Below are positions 54,473-64,000 of a stretch of 64,000 nt of DNA, piece after piece; positions within the stretch are counted from its first letter, which is position 1, and every line of letters begins with the position of its first letter. Source of the DNA: Candidatus Phytoplasma australiense. GTDB taxonomy: Bacteria > Bacillota_I > Bacilli_A > Acholeplasmatales > Acholeplasmataceae. The position numbers were made by a program, and so were the translations under genes. Location of the stretch: contig AM422018.1 in NCBI GenBank assembly GCA_000069925.1, forward strand, positions 496,001 to 560,000. Reading direction: 5' to 3'. Below the pieces are notes generated by a model. It saw only the letters and a program-made list of their open reading frames with translations, had not been told where the DNA came from and made no database searches.

Positions 54473-55412
54473 TGAAATTTTTTGAATATTTTCTAAATCC
54501 TTCTAAGAAGGTTCGACACTTATTAACTCAAAAACAACATGATGAACCACACTATATTTTAAAAAAAGGTTACAACAACTTAAAAATAAAAATCAATTAA
54601 CAAAGACTTCTAGCAATCCTACTACTCGATTTAGTATTTTATTAAAATTTATTATTTTATCTTTCATTACTTTATTTGTGGGTTTAATAACTTATAACTA
54701 CTTAAAAACATATGAAAATGCGAAATATTTGAAGTATAATATCCCTATTTTAAATAAGTTGACTCGCCCTACACATCAAATTGCGCCAGAAGTAGAAGCA
54801 AACAATGTTCAAAGTTTTGTATTTCTTTCATCTTTTTGTATAATGTTCTTAGCAGGTTTGTTATGGGCAATAGGTTTTTATTGGTATTTGTCTTTGTTAA
54901 AATTCACTACTATCATTTTAAGTGTAGGTTGGGGATATTTTTTCGGTGCTCAATATGCTCTCTTTCAAATGGCTTTTAATATAAAAAGTAATTATATAGC
55001 ATTATTTTTTTATATTCCTTTTTTGGGAACTCTTTTGGTTGTTGGGTTGATGTCTTATTTATATTATTCCAAAAAACTTGTGATTACTCCTCAAAAACGT
55101 TACTTGATTGCTATTTGTTTTATTATTTTTTATTTTGTTTCTATATCACTTAATTTGTATCGACGTCCTTTTTCTTTTTGGTGGATTCATATAATTATAT
55201 TGCTATGGTCTATTTTGGGACTGGTAATTAGTGCTTTTATTTGGGTTTTAATGTTAGAACAAGTGGATATTTTTGTAGAAAAATAAATACCTAAAAAATA
55301 TGAATGGTTGTTAATTGGATTAATGTTGGTGAGTTTGATCAATATTTTTATGCTTATTTTAACTATTATGATACGAATTATTAAGTTAATCAAAAAAATT
55401 GTTTCCAATTAA
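54472..55412 (+). pseudogene. Decayed polytopic membrane protein gene
   Basis: Starts at ATG 54472 (MKFFEYFLNPSKKVRHLL). An A7 tract at 54561-54567 breaks the frame; A8 would join it to KNKNQLTKTSSNPTTR and the long open part from 54678. That part has seven hydrophobic segments (FIILSFITLFVGLITY, FLSSFCIMFLAGLLWAIGF, VVGLMSYLYY and others). A TAA at 55284-55286 interrupts, but the same frame continues 42 more codons (IPKKYEWLLIGLMLVSLINI) to 55412, another membrane segment. Unknown family; at least one frameshift and one nonsense change. Confidence 0.65.
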
Positions 55413-55509
55413 AATAGATGACAATACATAATTAATGGAAACTAAATACATTATTATATGAAATTAAAAAGTGTAGTGATAAAAAAATAACTTTAATTTT
55501 TCATAAACG

Positions 55510-55534
55510 GCCCTCTTTATTAAGGGCTTTTTTT
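55510..55534 (+). terminator. Rho-independent terminator
   Basis: GCCCT / AGGGC stem (55510-55514, 55523-55527) with an 8-base loop and T7 behind it. It lies about 100 bases after the decayed membrane gene. Confidence 0.75.
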
Positions 55535-56140
55535 ATTGATCTTTCTTTTGAAAAATCAAGTAATTAAAAAATATTTACTAACTTTATATATAAATAATTA
55601 ATTGTTTTATTTTCAATGATACTTTGGGTAATTATTATAAAAAAATAACATCTAAAAACTAGTTGTTTTATTTTGTTTATTTCAGAAGAGTTTTTTTATG
55701 GTTTATAAAATATTTAACAATTATTTTGTTGGTGTTATTATCAAATTTATTTAATAAAATTTTTGGAATATGAATTTTTTTATGCAAGTTTCTTTTTATT
55801 AGTTTACTTGTGTCATTACTTCTTTTTGTTAAAAACCATCTTAATAAAAAAAATCAGTTTAAATATCCAAAGAAAGATTCAATACAATTATTATATTGGT
55901 GTTATTTTACAACCATTGTGCAACTTGTTATAACAAAGTCCAAATAATTATATAAATTATTTTAAAAATGATTGTTATTTTTTAATTTTTTTTACATCAT
56001 AAATTAAAAATCAGTTGTTATTTTAATTCAAATATTAAATATTACTAATCAATAAAATTTAGATCATTTTAAAAAAAGTAAATGTCCAAAAAATTGATGA
56101 AATATAAAAAAATAATCACATTTTTTTAAAAAATAAAAAA
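55535..56140 (+). pseudogene. AT-rich stretch with a small decayed membrane gene
   Basis: An ATG at 55698 opens MVYKIFNNYFVGVIIKFI and stops. Another frame further on codes FISLLVSLLLFVKNHLNKKN and LLYWCYFTTIVQLVITKSK, ending at 55947. This looks like a fragmented small membrane protein; no family recognised. The remaining bases on both sides are AT-rich and empty. Confidence 0.45.
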
Positions 56141-56142
56141 AT

Positions 56143-56166
56143 AAAACTACCTTTCGAGGTAGTTTT
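56143..56166 (-). terminator. Rho-independent terminator after sufU
   Basis: Perfect 10-bp stem aaaactacct / aggtagtttt with a 4-base loop (ttcg on plus, cgaa on minus), followed on the minus strand by a T-rich run. It lies 10 bases beyond the sufU stop and closes the long minus operon. Confidence 0.93.
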
Positions 56167-56176
56167 ATTCTATCTA

Positions 56177-56620
56177 TTATCTATTTTTTTGAATTATTTT
56201 TTCTAAAGCTTGCCAAGGAAGAGCAACACAAACTCTTCTTCCTTGAAATTGACAAAAATGTTTAAATAATAATAATTCTTTTTCTATTTTTGTTTCATCT
56301 AAATCTTGATTATTAATCATAGCTAAAAAAGTATTTATTTTGTTTAAACATTGATTAATTTCTAAATTTTTTAAATAAAGTGACATTAAGCTAGCTGATG
56401 CGCGACAAATAGCACAAGATTGAGTTTTATATTTAATATCTTCTATCTTTTGATTGGCTTTTTGGCCGCCAAACTTAATTTGTAAAACAATAGAGTCTCC
56501 GCAAGAAATATTTTTATGAGTCAAAGAAATAAAGCTTTTGTCTTGTGATAAACCCCAATTTTGAGGTTCTTGATAATGTTTCATAATTATATCGCGATAT
56601 AATTTATTTATTTCTAACAT
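56177..56620 (-). CDS. sufU: SufU-type Fe-S assembly protein
   Basis: 147 residues. Conserved ligands: ISCGDSIVLQI (Cys-Gly-Asp), TQSCAICRASASLMS (Cys) and GRRVCVALPWQALEK (Cys), the Cys/Asp/Cys/Cys zinc set of SufU/IscU proteins. SufU accepts sulfur from SufS and feeds cluster assembly. It follows sufS by 11 bases. No other suf gene is in the window, so the scaffold step must be elsewhere or simplified. Confidence 0.9.
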   Translation of the reverse strand: MLEINKLYRDIIMKHYQEPQNWGLSQDKSFISLTHKNISCGDSIVLQIKFGGQKANQKIEDIKYKTQSCAICRASASLMSLYLKNLEINQCLNKINTFLAMINNQDLDETKIEKELLLFKHFCQFQGRRVCVALPWQALEKIIQKNR

Positions 56621-56631
56621 TTTAAAACCTT

Positions 56632-57852
56632 TTACTTTTTAGCACATTTTATAAAAAAATCTCGTGCTTTTTTTAAATTTTTAATTAAAATATCAATATC
56701 TTCTTGATTATTATAAACACCTACAGAAATACGCACTAAACTTGTCTGGTTAATTTTTTTTGCTGCCAAAAAAGCACAACACCTACCTGTTTTTACATAA
56801 ATATTTTCTTGGGCTAAAAAATTTTCTACATCATGAGCATGAATATGGTTGAAATTAAAAGAAATAATGTCCAAAGATTGAGGATTATAAATAGTTATTT
56901 CAGGAATTTTTTCTAATTCTTTGATGATTCCTTGATAAATATTTTTTTCAATGCTTTGAATCTTTTCAAAACCAATTTCTTGAATAAATTCTAAAGCTTT
57001 TTTAAAAGCAATAATTCCTGCAATATTAAGGGTGCCTGCTTCAAACTTATGAGGAGGTTCGTTTAACACAAAATCATTTAATGAAAATTCTTGAATGGAG
57101 TTACCTCCAAAAAAAGTTGGTTTTAATTTTTTCAAAAGCGAAATTTTCCCAAATAAAACACCTACTCCAAAAGGGCCATATAATTTATGGGCCGAAAAAG
57201 CCAAAAAATCGGAATTCAAAGCTTTAACATCTATAGGAAAATGAGCCGCTGATTGAGCAGCATCGATGACCACTAAAGTGTTTTGTTGATGAGATAAATC
57301 AATTATTTCTTTTATAGGTGTCATGTACCCTAATAAATTAGAAATGTGTGTTAAAGCTACTATTTTAGTTTTTTTAGTTAAAACTTTTGAAAAATTTTCA
57401 ACCGTTATTTTATTGTTGGAATCTAAAGGAACAAAAACTATTTTGGCTTTTTTTCTTTTGGCTTGTTTTAACCAAGGAAGCACAGAAGAATTGTGATCTA
57501 ATTCTGATACAATAATTTCATCTCCTTCTTCTAAAAGTTCGCCTAAGCTTTGAGCCAATAAATTAAGAGAATCAGTAGTTCCTTTAGTAAAAATAATTTC
57601 TTCAGGTAAACAATTCAAAAAAAAAGCAGTTTTTTTTCTAGTTTCGTTAATCAATAAATTAGTTTGAGATGATAAAAAAGCAAAAGATTTATTAGCCATT
57701 CCATTATTATAATAAAAAGAAGTCAATTCATCTATTACTTTTTTAGGTTTTAAAGAAGTTGCAGCAGAATCAAAATAAACAAGTTTGGGGTTGGCTTTAA
57801 AAATGGGAAAAAGCGATCGCAAAGGGTTTTTTAACACTATTTGTGCCTCCAT
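56632..57852 (-). CDS. sufS: Cysteine desulfurase, SufS type
   Basis: 406 residues. PLP enzyme of the class V fold: YFDSAATSLKPKKVID at the start, LDHNSSVLPW, VVIDAAQSAAHFPIDV (PLP-binding Asp), FSAHKLYGPFGVGVLFG (Schiff-base Lys) near residue 224, and the active-site cysteine segment VKTGRCCAF near residue 363. It releases sulfur from cysteine as persulfide. The pair with sufU matches Firmicute-like suf. Preceded by tyrS by 12 bases. Confidence 0.94.
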   Translation of the reverse strand: MEAQIVLKNPLRSLFPIFKANPKLVYFDSAATSLKPKKVIDELTSFYYNNGMANKSFAFLSSQTNLLINETRKKTAFFLNCLPEEIIFTKGTTDSLNLLAQSLGELLEEGDEIIVSELDHNSSVLPWLKQAKRKKAKIVFVPLDSNNKITVENFSKVLTKKTKIVALTHISNLLGYMTPIKEIIDLSHQQNTLVVIDAAQSAAHFPIDVKALNSDFLAFSAHKLYGPFGVGVLFGKISLLKKLKPTFFGGNSIQEFSLNDFVLNEPPHKFEAGTLNIAGIIAFKKALEFIQEIGFEKIQSIEKNIYQGIIKELEKIPEITIYNPQSLDIISFNFNHIHAHDVENFLAQENIYVKTGRCCAFLAAKKINQTSLVRISVGVYNNQEDIDILIKNLKKARDFFIKCAKK

Positions 57853-57864
57853 TTTATTATAAAA

Positions 57865-59112
57865 TTAGTTCAAAATAATTAAAGAGTTGTTTTTTTTTCC
57901 TTTTTTTAAAAGAACGTATTTATTAAATAAAGTGTTTTTTTTGTCAATTAAATAATCAGGATTTTTGATTTTTTCATTAAAAATTTGAATGCTTCCTCTT
58001 TGGATAAATTCGCGCGCTTCCCTTTTGGAAGTAGTTAATTGGGTTTTTACTAAAGCCTCAGATAAAGGAATAGAAACTAATGATGTTTCATATGAAAATA
58101 AAGTTTTATTTAATAAGGTAAAATCTGCTTCTTGAAAACTTTCTTTCTTTTTATTTAAAAATAAAACTTCATTAGTTTTGTGACATTCTTGCAAAACTTT
58201 TTGAGAATAAATTAAATTAACAATGTTGTTCGCTAAAGCTTTTTGAGCTAAACGTTTTTGAGGAGTTTGAAGGGTGGCTTTTTCTAATTCTAAAATCTCT
58301 TCTTTGGGGATTAAGGTAAGTTGTTTTAAGCAATTAACAACTTCTTCATCAGCAAGATTCAAAAAATATTGATAAATTTTATAAGGAGATGTTTTTTGAG
58401 GATCTAACCATAAAACATCTTGTTCGCTCTTGCCAAATTTAGTTCCATTAGCATTCAATAAAAGTGGGGTACTAAGACCAAAAGCATGACTTGTTGTTTC
58501 TAATTTTCTAATTAATTCTAACCCACTTGTGATGTTTCCCCATTGATCAGAACCGCCTAATTGCAATTGAACACCATAATTTTTATACAAATGATGAAAA
58601 TCTAAAGATTGTAAAATCATGTAAGTAAACTCGGTAAAAGAAATCCCTGAAGACAATCTTTTGGCCACTGTTTGTTTGTTCAACATATAATTAATATTAA
58701 AAAGTTTGCCGTATTTTCTTAAAAAAGTAATTATATCTAATTGAGAAAACCATTCATAATTGTTTAAAAAAGTTATTTTTTTTTGAAATAAAATCTTTTT
58801 CAATTGTGTTTCAAGACTCTTGGCGTTTTGCAAAGATGTTTCTAAAGATAATAATTTTCTTTCTTCTGTCTCTTTAGGATCACCAATTAAACCAGTGGCT
58901 CCACCAACTAAAATAAAAGGAGAATGTCCTTGTTTTTCTAATAATGACATCATTGTTAACTGAACTAAATGTCCCACAGTTAAAGAATCGGAAGTAGGAT
59001 CAAAACCGCAATAAAATTTAATTTTTTTACAATCTAAAAGATTTTTTAATTCTTTTTCATCACTAGAATCTTTAATTAAATTACGCCATTTTAATTCTTC
59101 ATAAAAAGACAT
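57865..59112 (-). CDS. tyrS: Tyrosyl-tRNA synthetase
   Basis: 415 residues from ATG 59112 (MSFYEELKWRNLI), 7 bases after AGGAG; a TTG two codons upstream fits less well. Class I motifs: FYCGFDPTSDSLTVGHLVQL (HIGH variant), LQLGGSDQWGNIT, and KFGKSEQDVLW (KMSKS variant). The C-terminal S4 domain is present (LTTSKREAREFIQRGS). It charges tRNA-Tyr. Confidence 0.96.
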   Translation of the reverse strand: MSFYEELKWRNLIKDSSDEKELKNLLDCKKIKFYCGFDPTSDSLTVGHLVQLTMMSLLEKQGHSPFILVGGATGLIGDPKETEERKLLSLETSLQNAKSLETQLKKILFQKKITFLNNYEWFSQLDIITFLRKYGKLFNINYMLNKQTVAKRLSSGISFTEFTYMILQSLDFHHLYKNYGVQLQLGGSDQWGNITSGLELIRKLETTSHAFGLSTPLLLNANGTKFGKSEQDVLWLDPQKTSPYKIYQYFLNLADEEVVNCLKQLTLIPKEEILELEKATLQTPQKRLAQKALANNIVNLIYSQKVLQECHKTNEVLFLNKKKESFQEADFTLLNKTLFSYETSLVSIPLSEALVKTQLTTSKREAREFIQRGSIQIFNEKIKNPDYLIDKKNTLFNKYVLLKKGKKNNSLIILN

Positions 59113-59180
59113 TTTCAAACTCCTATTTTTATTTAAAAAAGAATTTTTCTAAAATATTATTTTTTTAAAGAAAAAATAAT

Positions 59181-59537
59181 TTATCTTTTTTCCTTAATTC
59201 TCGCAGCTTTAGAAGAAAGATTGCGAACATAATTTAATTTAGCACGACGAACAATACCACGGCGAACAACTTCTATTTTTTCGTTAGAAGGTGAATGCAA
59301 AGGAAAAGTAAATTCAATTCCTATACCTGCAAAGATTTTTCTAACAGTGAAGGTTTCTGATATAAGTCTTCCTTGTCGTTTGATAACTAAACCTTCAAAT
59401 ATTTGAATTCTTTTGCGATTTCCTTCTTCAATTTTAATAAAAACTTTAACAGTATCTCCAGGTTTAAAAAAAGGTACTTCTTTAAGTTGATTTTGAGTAA
59501 CTGATTCGATTAAACCTTGCCCTTTTAATTGAGACAT
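59181..59537 (-). CDS. rplS: Ribosomal protein L19
   Basis: 118 residues, standard length. [53 protein letters not shown] and [16 protein letters not shown] are the family core. A large-subunit protein at the subunit interface. Follows trmD in the order rpsP-trmD-rplS, with rimM missing between rpsP and trmD. Confidence 0.97.
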   Translation of the reverse strand: MSQLKGQGLIESVTQNQLKEVPFFKPGDTVKVFIKIEEGNRKRIQIFEGLVIKRQGRLISETFTVRKIFAGIGIEFTFPLHSPSNEKIEVVRRGIVRRAKLNYVRNLSSKAARIKEKR

Positions 59538-59569
59538 ACACTTTCTCCTTTTGGTTTTTTAAAAATATT

Positions 59570-60304
59570 TTAAGAATTGTTTTTCAATTCTTGTTTGATT
59601 TCTTCTAAAATCACTTTTTCTTTTGAGGATAATTTTTTATTAATTAAAAGATCAGGTCTTTTTTGCAAAGTGATTTTTAAACTTTCTTTTTGACGCCAAT
59701 TTTCAATTTGAGCGTGATTTCCAGACAACAAAACTGAAGGAACTTCTTGGTTTTGATAAATTTGGGGTCTTGTGTATTGAGGAAACTTCAATAAACCTTG
59801 TTGGTGCGAATCAGAAAAGGCAGATTCGTGTTTAATGACCCCAGGAATAAGGCGTACAATAGCATCAACAACAACAGTGGCAGCGATTTCTCCTCCAGTT
59901 AAAACATAATCACCTATTGAAATTTCTTGATCAACATATTTTAAAATTCTTGCGTCAACCCCTTCATAATTACCACATAAAATAATTAAATGAGGGGTAT
60001 TTGAAGCGTAATTATTTGCTTGCACTTGATCAAAAATTTTTCCTTGAGGAGATAACAAAATAACTTTACTTTGAGGAGTTTTTATTTCTTGAAGACAATC
60101 AAAAAAAGGAGGGAAAGAAAGTAACATTCCTACACCTCCTCCGTAAACACAATCGTCTACTTGTTGATGTTTATTAACGCTATATTTTCTTAAATCATGA
60201 ATTTTTATTTGAACTTTTTGTTGATTTAAAGCTCTTTTTATGATTGAATTATCGCAAAAACTTTTAAAAAATAGTGGGAAAATAGTTACAATTTCAATAA
60301 TCAT
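59570..60304 (-). CDS. trmD: tRNA (guanine-N1)-methyltransferase TrmD
   Basis: 244 residues from ATG 60304 ([13 protein letters not shown]); an in-frame TTG at 60310 is at a better distance from AAGGAAAG, so the start is ambiguous by 2 codons. The SPOUT trefoil-knot SAM site is [20 protein letters not shown] with [11 protein letters not shown], plus YGGGVGMLL near residue 55 and [11 protein letters not shown]. It makes m1G37 in tRNAs, preventing frameshifts. Confidence 0.95.
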   Translation of the reverse strand: MIIEIVTIFPLFFKSFCDNSIIKRALNQQKVQIKIHDLRKYSVNKHQQVDDCVYGGGVGMLLSFPPFFDCLQEIKTPQSKVILLSPQGKIFDQVQANNYASNTPHLIILCGNYEGVDARILKYVDQEISIGDYVLTGGEIAATVVVDAIVRLIPGVIKHESAFSDSHQQGLLKFPQYTRPQIYQNQEVPSVLLSGNHAQIENWRQKESLKITLQKRPDLLINKKLSSKEKVILEEIKQELKNNS

Positions 60305-60339
60305 CACCAAAATTACTTTCCTTGTATTCTGTTAAAAAA

Positions 60340-60615
60340 TTATTTTGCAGTTTGAGGTTTTTTAATTTGATTGTCTTTTTGAAAAACAAAATTTTTTTTC
60401 AAGATTTTTTTAACTGTTTGAGTTGGTTGAGCACCGCAAGAAAGCCATTTTTGGACTTTTTCATTATCTAATTTAATAATGTTTAAAATAGTGTCATAAG
60501 TTCCTACAATGTCTAAAAACTTACCATCTCTAGTAACTCTGGAATCACTTGCAACTACTCTATAAAAAGGTCTTTTGTGGACTCCAAAACGTTGTAAACG
60601 CATTTTAATTGCCAT
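60340..60615 (-). CDS. rpsP: Ribosomal protein S16
   Basis: 91 residues. Begins AIKMRLQRFGVHKRPFYRVV, contains VASDSRVTRDGKFLDIVGTY and LSCGAQPTQTVKKIL. A small-subunit assembly protein. First gene of the rpsP-trmD-rplS group; rimM, the usual second gene, is absent. Confidence 0.96.
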   Translation of the reverse strand: MAIKMRLQRFGVHKRPFYRVVASDSRVTRDGKFLDIVGTYDTILNIIKLDNEKVQKWLSCGAQPTQTVKKILKKNFVFQKDNQIKKPQTAK

Positions 60616-60667
60616 ATTTATAAAACTCTACTTTCTTAGTAATTTATTATTACTTTTTATTTATTTT

Positions 60668-60676
60668 AATATATCA
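60668..60676 (-). promoter_or_regulatory. Possible extended -10 promoter for rpsP
   Basis: Minus strand TGATATATT, one mismatch from TGNTATAAT, about 55 bases before the rpsP ATG in the 75-base gap to prfB. Weaker than the other sites listed. Confidence 0.35.
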
Positions 60677-60690
60677 AAAAAATGAAAACA

Positions 60691-61803
60691 TTAAAGATTG
60701 TTTTTCACAAATGGTATTTTAGTTAAATATCCATTAATAAAAACATCAATATTTCCATCCATCACTTGTTCTAATTGAAAAATTTCTTGATTAGTGCGAT
60801 GGTCTTTAACCATTTTGTAAGGATGAAAAACATAACTTCTAATTTGAGAACCCCAACCAATTTCTTTTTGTTCGCCTTGGAAATTTTTGGCATGTTCCTC
60901 TTTTTGTTTTTTGTCGGCTAATTGAAATAATTTGATTTTTAGCATTTGTAATGCTTTTTCGCGGTTTTGGTTTTGACTACGTTCGTTTTGGCAACTAACT
61001 ACTAATCCAGTTGGCAAATGAGTGATTCTCACTGCTGAATCAGTAGTATTTACGTGTTGTCCGCCTGCTCCACTACTTCTAAAAAAATCAAATTTTAAAT
61101 CTTCTTGCCTTAAGTCAATTTTAATTTTTTCTTTGATTTCTGGCAAAACATCACAAGAAACAAAAGAAGTATGCCTTTTGGCGTTAGTATCAAAAGGAGA
61201 AACTCTCACCAAACGATGAACGCCTTTTTCCGCTTTTAAATAACCATAAGCATAAGCTCCTTTGACTAATAAAGTAGCTGATTTGATGCCTGCTTCCTCA
61301 CCTGATTGATAATCAAGGATTTCGGTTTTAAAATTCTTTTTTTGAGCATATTTTTGATACATTCTAAAAAGCATTTCACACCAATCTTGTGATTCCGTTC
61401 CGCCTGCTCCTGGATGAAAAATTAAAATAGCATTATTATTATCATAAGGTTGATTTAAAAAAACTTTGATTTTAAAATTTAAAACAGCGTCTATTAATTT
61501 TTTTATTTCTTCTTCCAAAAAAGCAGTTTCGTTATTTTGGTTGGATTCTAAATCCAAAAAAGTTACTAAGTCTTGATGGTTGGTTTCTAAATGTTTTAAA
61601 GTATTTATTTTTTCTTGTAAATCATTGAATTTCTGACTTGTTGCAACTGCTTTTTTAGGATCATCCCAAAAATCTTTTTTTTGCATTAATTCGTTAATTT
61701 GATTTAAAGTTTGGTAGCTTTGGGAAAGATTAATAGCTTCTTTTAAATCTCTTAAATTTTGAGCTATGTTTTCTAAATGTTGGTTGATTTCATACTTTTC
61801 CAT
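60691..61803 (-). CDS. prfB: Peptide chain release factor 2
   Basis: 370 residues in a single frame. The anticodon-like tripeptide SPF is in VRVSPFDTNAKRHTSF near residue 204, the catalytic GGQ in SSGAGGQHVNTTDSAVRIT near residue 247. It reads UGA and UAA. Its presence shows UGA is a stop here. The internal UGA frameshift site found near codon 26 of prfB in many bacteria is missing: the corresponding codons read in frame. It starts 4 bases after the secA stop. Confidence 0.95.
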   Translation of the reverse strand: MEKYEINQHLENIAQNLRDLKEAINLSQSYQTLNQINELMQKKDFWDDPKKAVATSQKFNDLQEKINTLKHLETNHQDLVTFLDLESNQNNETAFLEEEIKKLIDAVLNFKIKVFLNQPYDNNNAILIFHPGAGGTESQDWCEMLFRMYQKYAQKKNFKTEILDYQSGEEAGIKSATLLVKGAYAYGYLKAEKGVHRLVRVSPFDTNAKRHTSFVSCDVLPEIKEKIKIDLRQEDLKFDFFRSSGAGGQHVNTTDSAVRITHLPTGLVVSCQNERSQNQNREKALQMLKIKLFQLADKKQKEEHAKNFQGEQKEIGWGSQIRSYVFHPYKMVKDHRTNQEIFQLEQVMDGNIDVFINGYLTKIPFVKNNL

Positions 61804-61806
61804 AAA

Positions 61807-64000
61807 CTAATTCCAAGGTTTTTTAGAAATGCGAACTTTTCTTCTTCTTTTGGTAATATTGTTATCAGAATTGTTATCATTCAAAATCATTTTTTCTTGT
61901 TGAGGAGGGGTTTGAAAACTTTGCGGCAAAGGAAATCTTAAAATAGCGGTTGTGATATCCATAACTATTTGATCAACCATTTTATTGAATAAAATTTGTC
62001 CTTCTTTTTGATATTCAATAAAAGAATCTTGCTGACCGTAACCAACAAAACCAACGCCTTGTCTTAAAACACTCATATCATTAATATGGCGTTTATAATA
62101 ATTATCAATTATTTTTAACATAAACCATCTTATAACTTGATCAAAAAAATTAATATCATTGTTTTCTTTTTCAAAAGAATCTTTTTGTTGTTCCAAAATA
62201 ACTGTCATTTTGTTTGATAAATATTTTCTAAATTCAGTTAGAGCTGTATTAGGTGATTGTTCAAAAATGGCTTGAACTTCTTTTAAATCAAAAGTCCCTT
62301 TAGGAAAAAAAGATTTTTCTAAAAAAAGAATTAATTCTTCTGGTTGATTGGTTTTTTTTGTGTTAGTGAAAAAAGGAACAACAGCTTGATTAATGGTTTT
62401 TTCCATCAGATTTAAAGCTATTTTTTCTGGATGAGGACTATTTAAAATCCCTTTTCTTTGATCATAAATGATTTCTCTTTGAATTCTTAAAATATCATCA
62501 TATTTCAAAAGATATTTACGATAATCAAAATTAGAAGATTCTACTTTTTTCTGGATTTTAGTGAAAAAATTAGTAACCATTTTAGAAGAAGTTTCTTTTC
62601 CGCTGGTGTTGATTTGTTGTAACAAAGAAATAATTTTTTCAATTCTTTTGCCGCCAAATCTTTGTGCTAGTTCATCTTCACTAGAAATAAAAAAACGAGA
62701 ATAACCAGGGTCGCCTTGACGTCCAGCACGGCCTCTTAATTGGTTATCAATTCTTCTTGATTCATGTCTTTCGGTTCCTAAAACAGCCAAGCCACCTAAA
62801 TCTGCAACTCCTTCGCCTAAACGAATATCAGTTCCTCTTCCTGCCATATTAGTTGCAATTGTAACTGAATTTTTTAAGCCTGCTTTGGCGATGATTTCTG
62901 CTTCTTTAAAGTGGTTTTTCGCATTTAATATTTCATGCTTAATAAAATTTTTAGCTAGTTTTTTGGAAATAATCTCAGATACTTCAACCGTAGTTGTTCC
63001 TATTAAAATAGGTTGTCCTAATTTGTGTCTTTCCAACGTTGTTTTAATTAAGGCGTCATATTTTTCTTGGATCGTTACAAAAATAAAATCAGGTTCATCA
63101 ACCCTAATCATAGGAAGATTGGTAGGAATTTCAATTACTTCCATATTGTAAATATCCCTAAATTCATCTTCTTCTGTTTTAGCGGTCCCTGTCATGCCTG
63201 ATAATTTATGATAAAGTCGGAAGAAATTTTGATAAGTAATTGTTGCTCCGATAGAAGTTTCTTCTTTGATTAAAACCCCTTCTTTCGCTTCTAAAGCTTG
63301 ATGTAGGCCATCACTAAATTGACGACCTTTTAAAACTCTTCCGGTAAATTGATCAATAATTAAAACTTGGTTTTGGTTCACTAAATAATCTTTGTTTTTA
63401 TGCATTGTAAAAAAAGCTTTTAAAGCGTTTTTGATATGGTGGAGCAATGAAGAATGTTGAACATCATATAAATTTTTGATTTGAAAAAAACTTTCAGCTT
63501 TGTTAATTCCTTCTTCGGTTAATTCAATTGTTTTGCTTTCTAATTCAATAAGATAATGTTTGCTTTTAAGGGTTTTAACAAAACGATTAGCTTCTTTATA
63601 TAAATTTTTGGTTTCTTTGGCGCTTTGAGAAATAATTAAGGGAGTGCGAGCTTCATCGATTAAAATAGAATCTACTTCATCGATAATAGCATAGCTATAA
63701 GGACGTTTCATCACTAAATTATTAGCATCAATTTCCATATTATCCCTTAAATAATCAAACCCAAGTTCCGAATTAGTAGTATAAAGGACGTCACACAAAT
63801 AAGCTTTTTGCTTCTCTTCGGTGTTGTTGTCTTTAATATTAATGCCAACTGAAAGGCCTAAAAAAAGAAAAACTTCTCCGATTTTTCCTTCGAATTCCCT
63901 TTTAGCTAAATATTCATTAACTGTCACAATATGAACCGGATCGCCACTCAAAGCATTTAAATAAGCAGGCATAATAGCTGTTAAAGTTTTTCCTTCTCCA
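61807..64000 (-). CDS. secA: Protein translocase ATPase SecA (N-terminus outside window)
   Basis: About 730 residues visible. The window edge cuts within the Walker A region ([19 protein letters not shown]), so roughly the first 100 residues are missing. Visible: [49 protein letters not shown] (Walker B DEVD), the preprotein cross-linking domain, [32 protein letters not shown], and [12 protein letters not shown]. The C-terminus ends in a basic tail ([14 protein letters not shown]) without the zinc-binding cysteines. It drives Sec export, including of the giant AAA+ protein if its signal sequence works. Confidence 0.96.

Overview
This is AT-rich, gene-dense bacterial chromosome that I read as a phytoplasma ('Candidatus Phytoplasma', Mollicutes), probably of the aster yellows/onion yellows type. 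The genes have low-GC Firmicute-like orders with the cell-wall genes missing (frr runs straight into cdsA with no uppS). Both dnaE and polC are present, as are GapA-Pgk-Fba-TpiA glycolysis and an ER-type signal peptidase. There is debris of phytoplasma mobile units (tra5, dnaB). prfB is present and pheS ends in TGA, so UGA is a stop codon, unlike in Mycoplasma/Spiroplasma. The organism call is inference from gene content; no 16S gene lies in the window.

Layout. 0-0.8 kb (+): 3' end of cysS and a nitroreductase. 0.8-7.2 kb (-): alaS-ruvX-trmR-greA-yqeG-yqeK-rsmD-yneF-hypothetical, ending at a shared bidirectional terminator. 7.5-12.5 kb (-): glycolytic operon tpiA-HAD-fba-pgk-gapA. 12.7-16.7 kb (-): rpsB-tsf-pyrH-frr-cdsA. 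17-19 kb (-): dut, ung and an ER-type signal peptidase, divergent from a 2026-residue secreted/anchored AAA+ coiled-coil protein (19.4-25.5 kb, +). 25.5-29.4 kb: mobile-unit debris (tra5 relic, three frameshifted genes, a dnaB leader relic). 29.5-40.4 kb (-): an ABC transporter, then HAD-membrane protein-pheS-pheT, then lysS-dnaE. 40.5-41.0 kb: second dnaB relic. 41.1-46.4 kb (+): lplA, a probable ECF S-component, a protease-less FtsH-like ATPase, argS. 46.9-52.8 kb (+): tRNA-Leu(CAA), polC, trpS. 52.8-56.0 kb: third dnaB relic with an inverted end copy, and decayed membrane-protein genes. 56.2-64 kb (-): secA (partial)-prfB-rpsP-trmD-rplS-tyrS-sufS-sufU.

Most of the window is ordinary translation, replication, glycolysis and secretion housekeeping. 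Three things stand out. (1) The giant AAA+ protein has seven near-identical 148-residue coiled-coil units, and its predicted topology puts the ATPase domain outside the bacterial cell, which for an intracellular bacterium means the host cytosol. (2) A repeat family carries a terminator-like hairpin upstream of truncated dnaB; three copies sit in direct orientation and one inverted. (3) Decay in the accessory islands is dominated by +/-1 changes in homopolymers. In addition, eight intergenic sites share an extended -10 motif, TGNTATAAT, without a good -35, and look like the main promoter type here.
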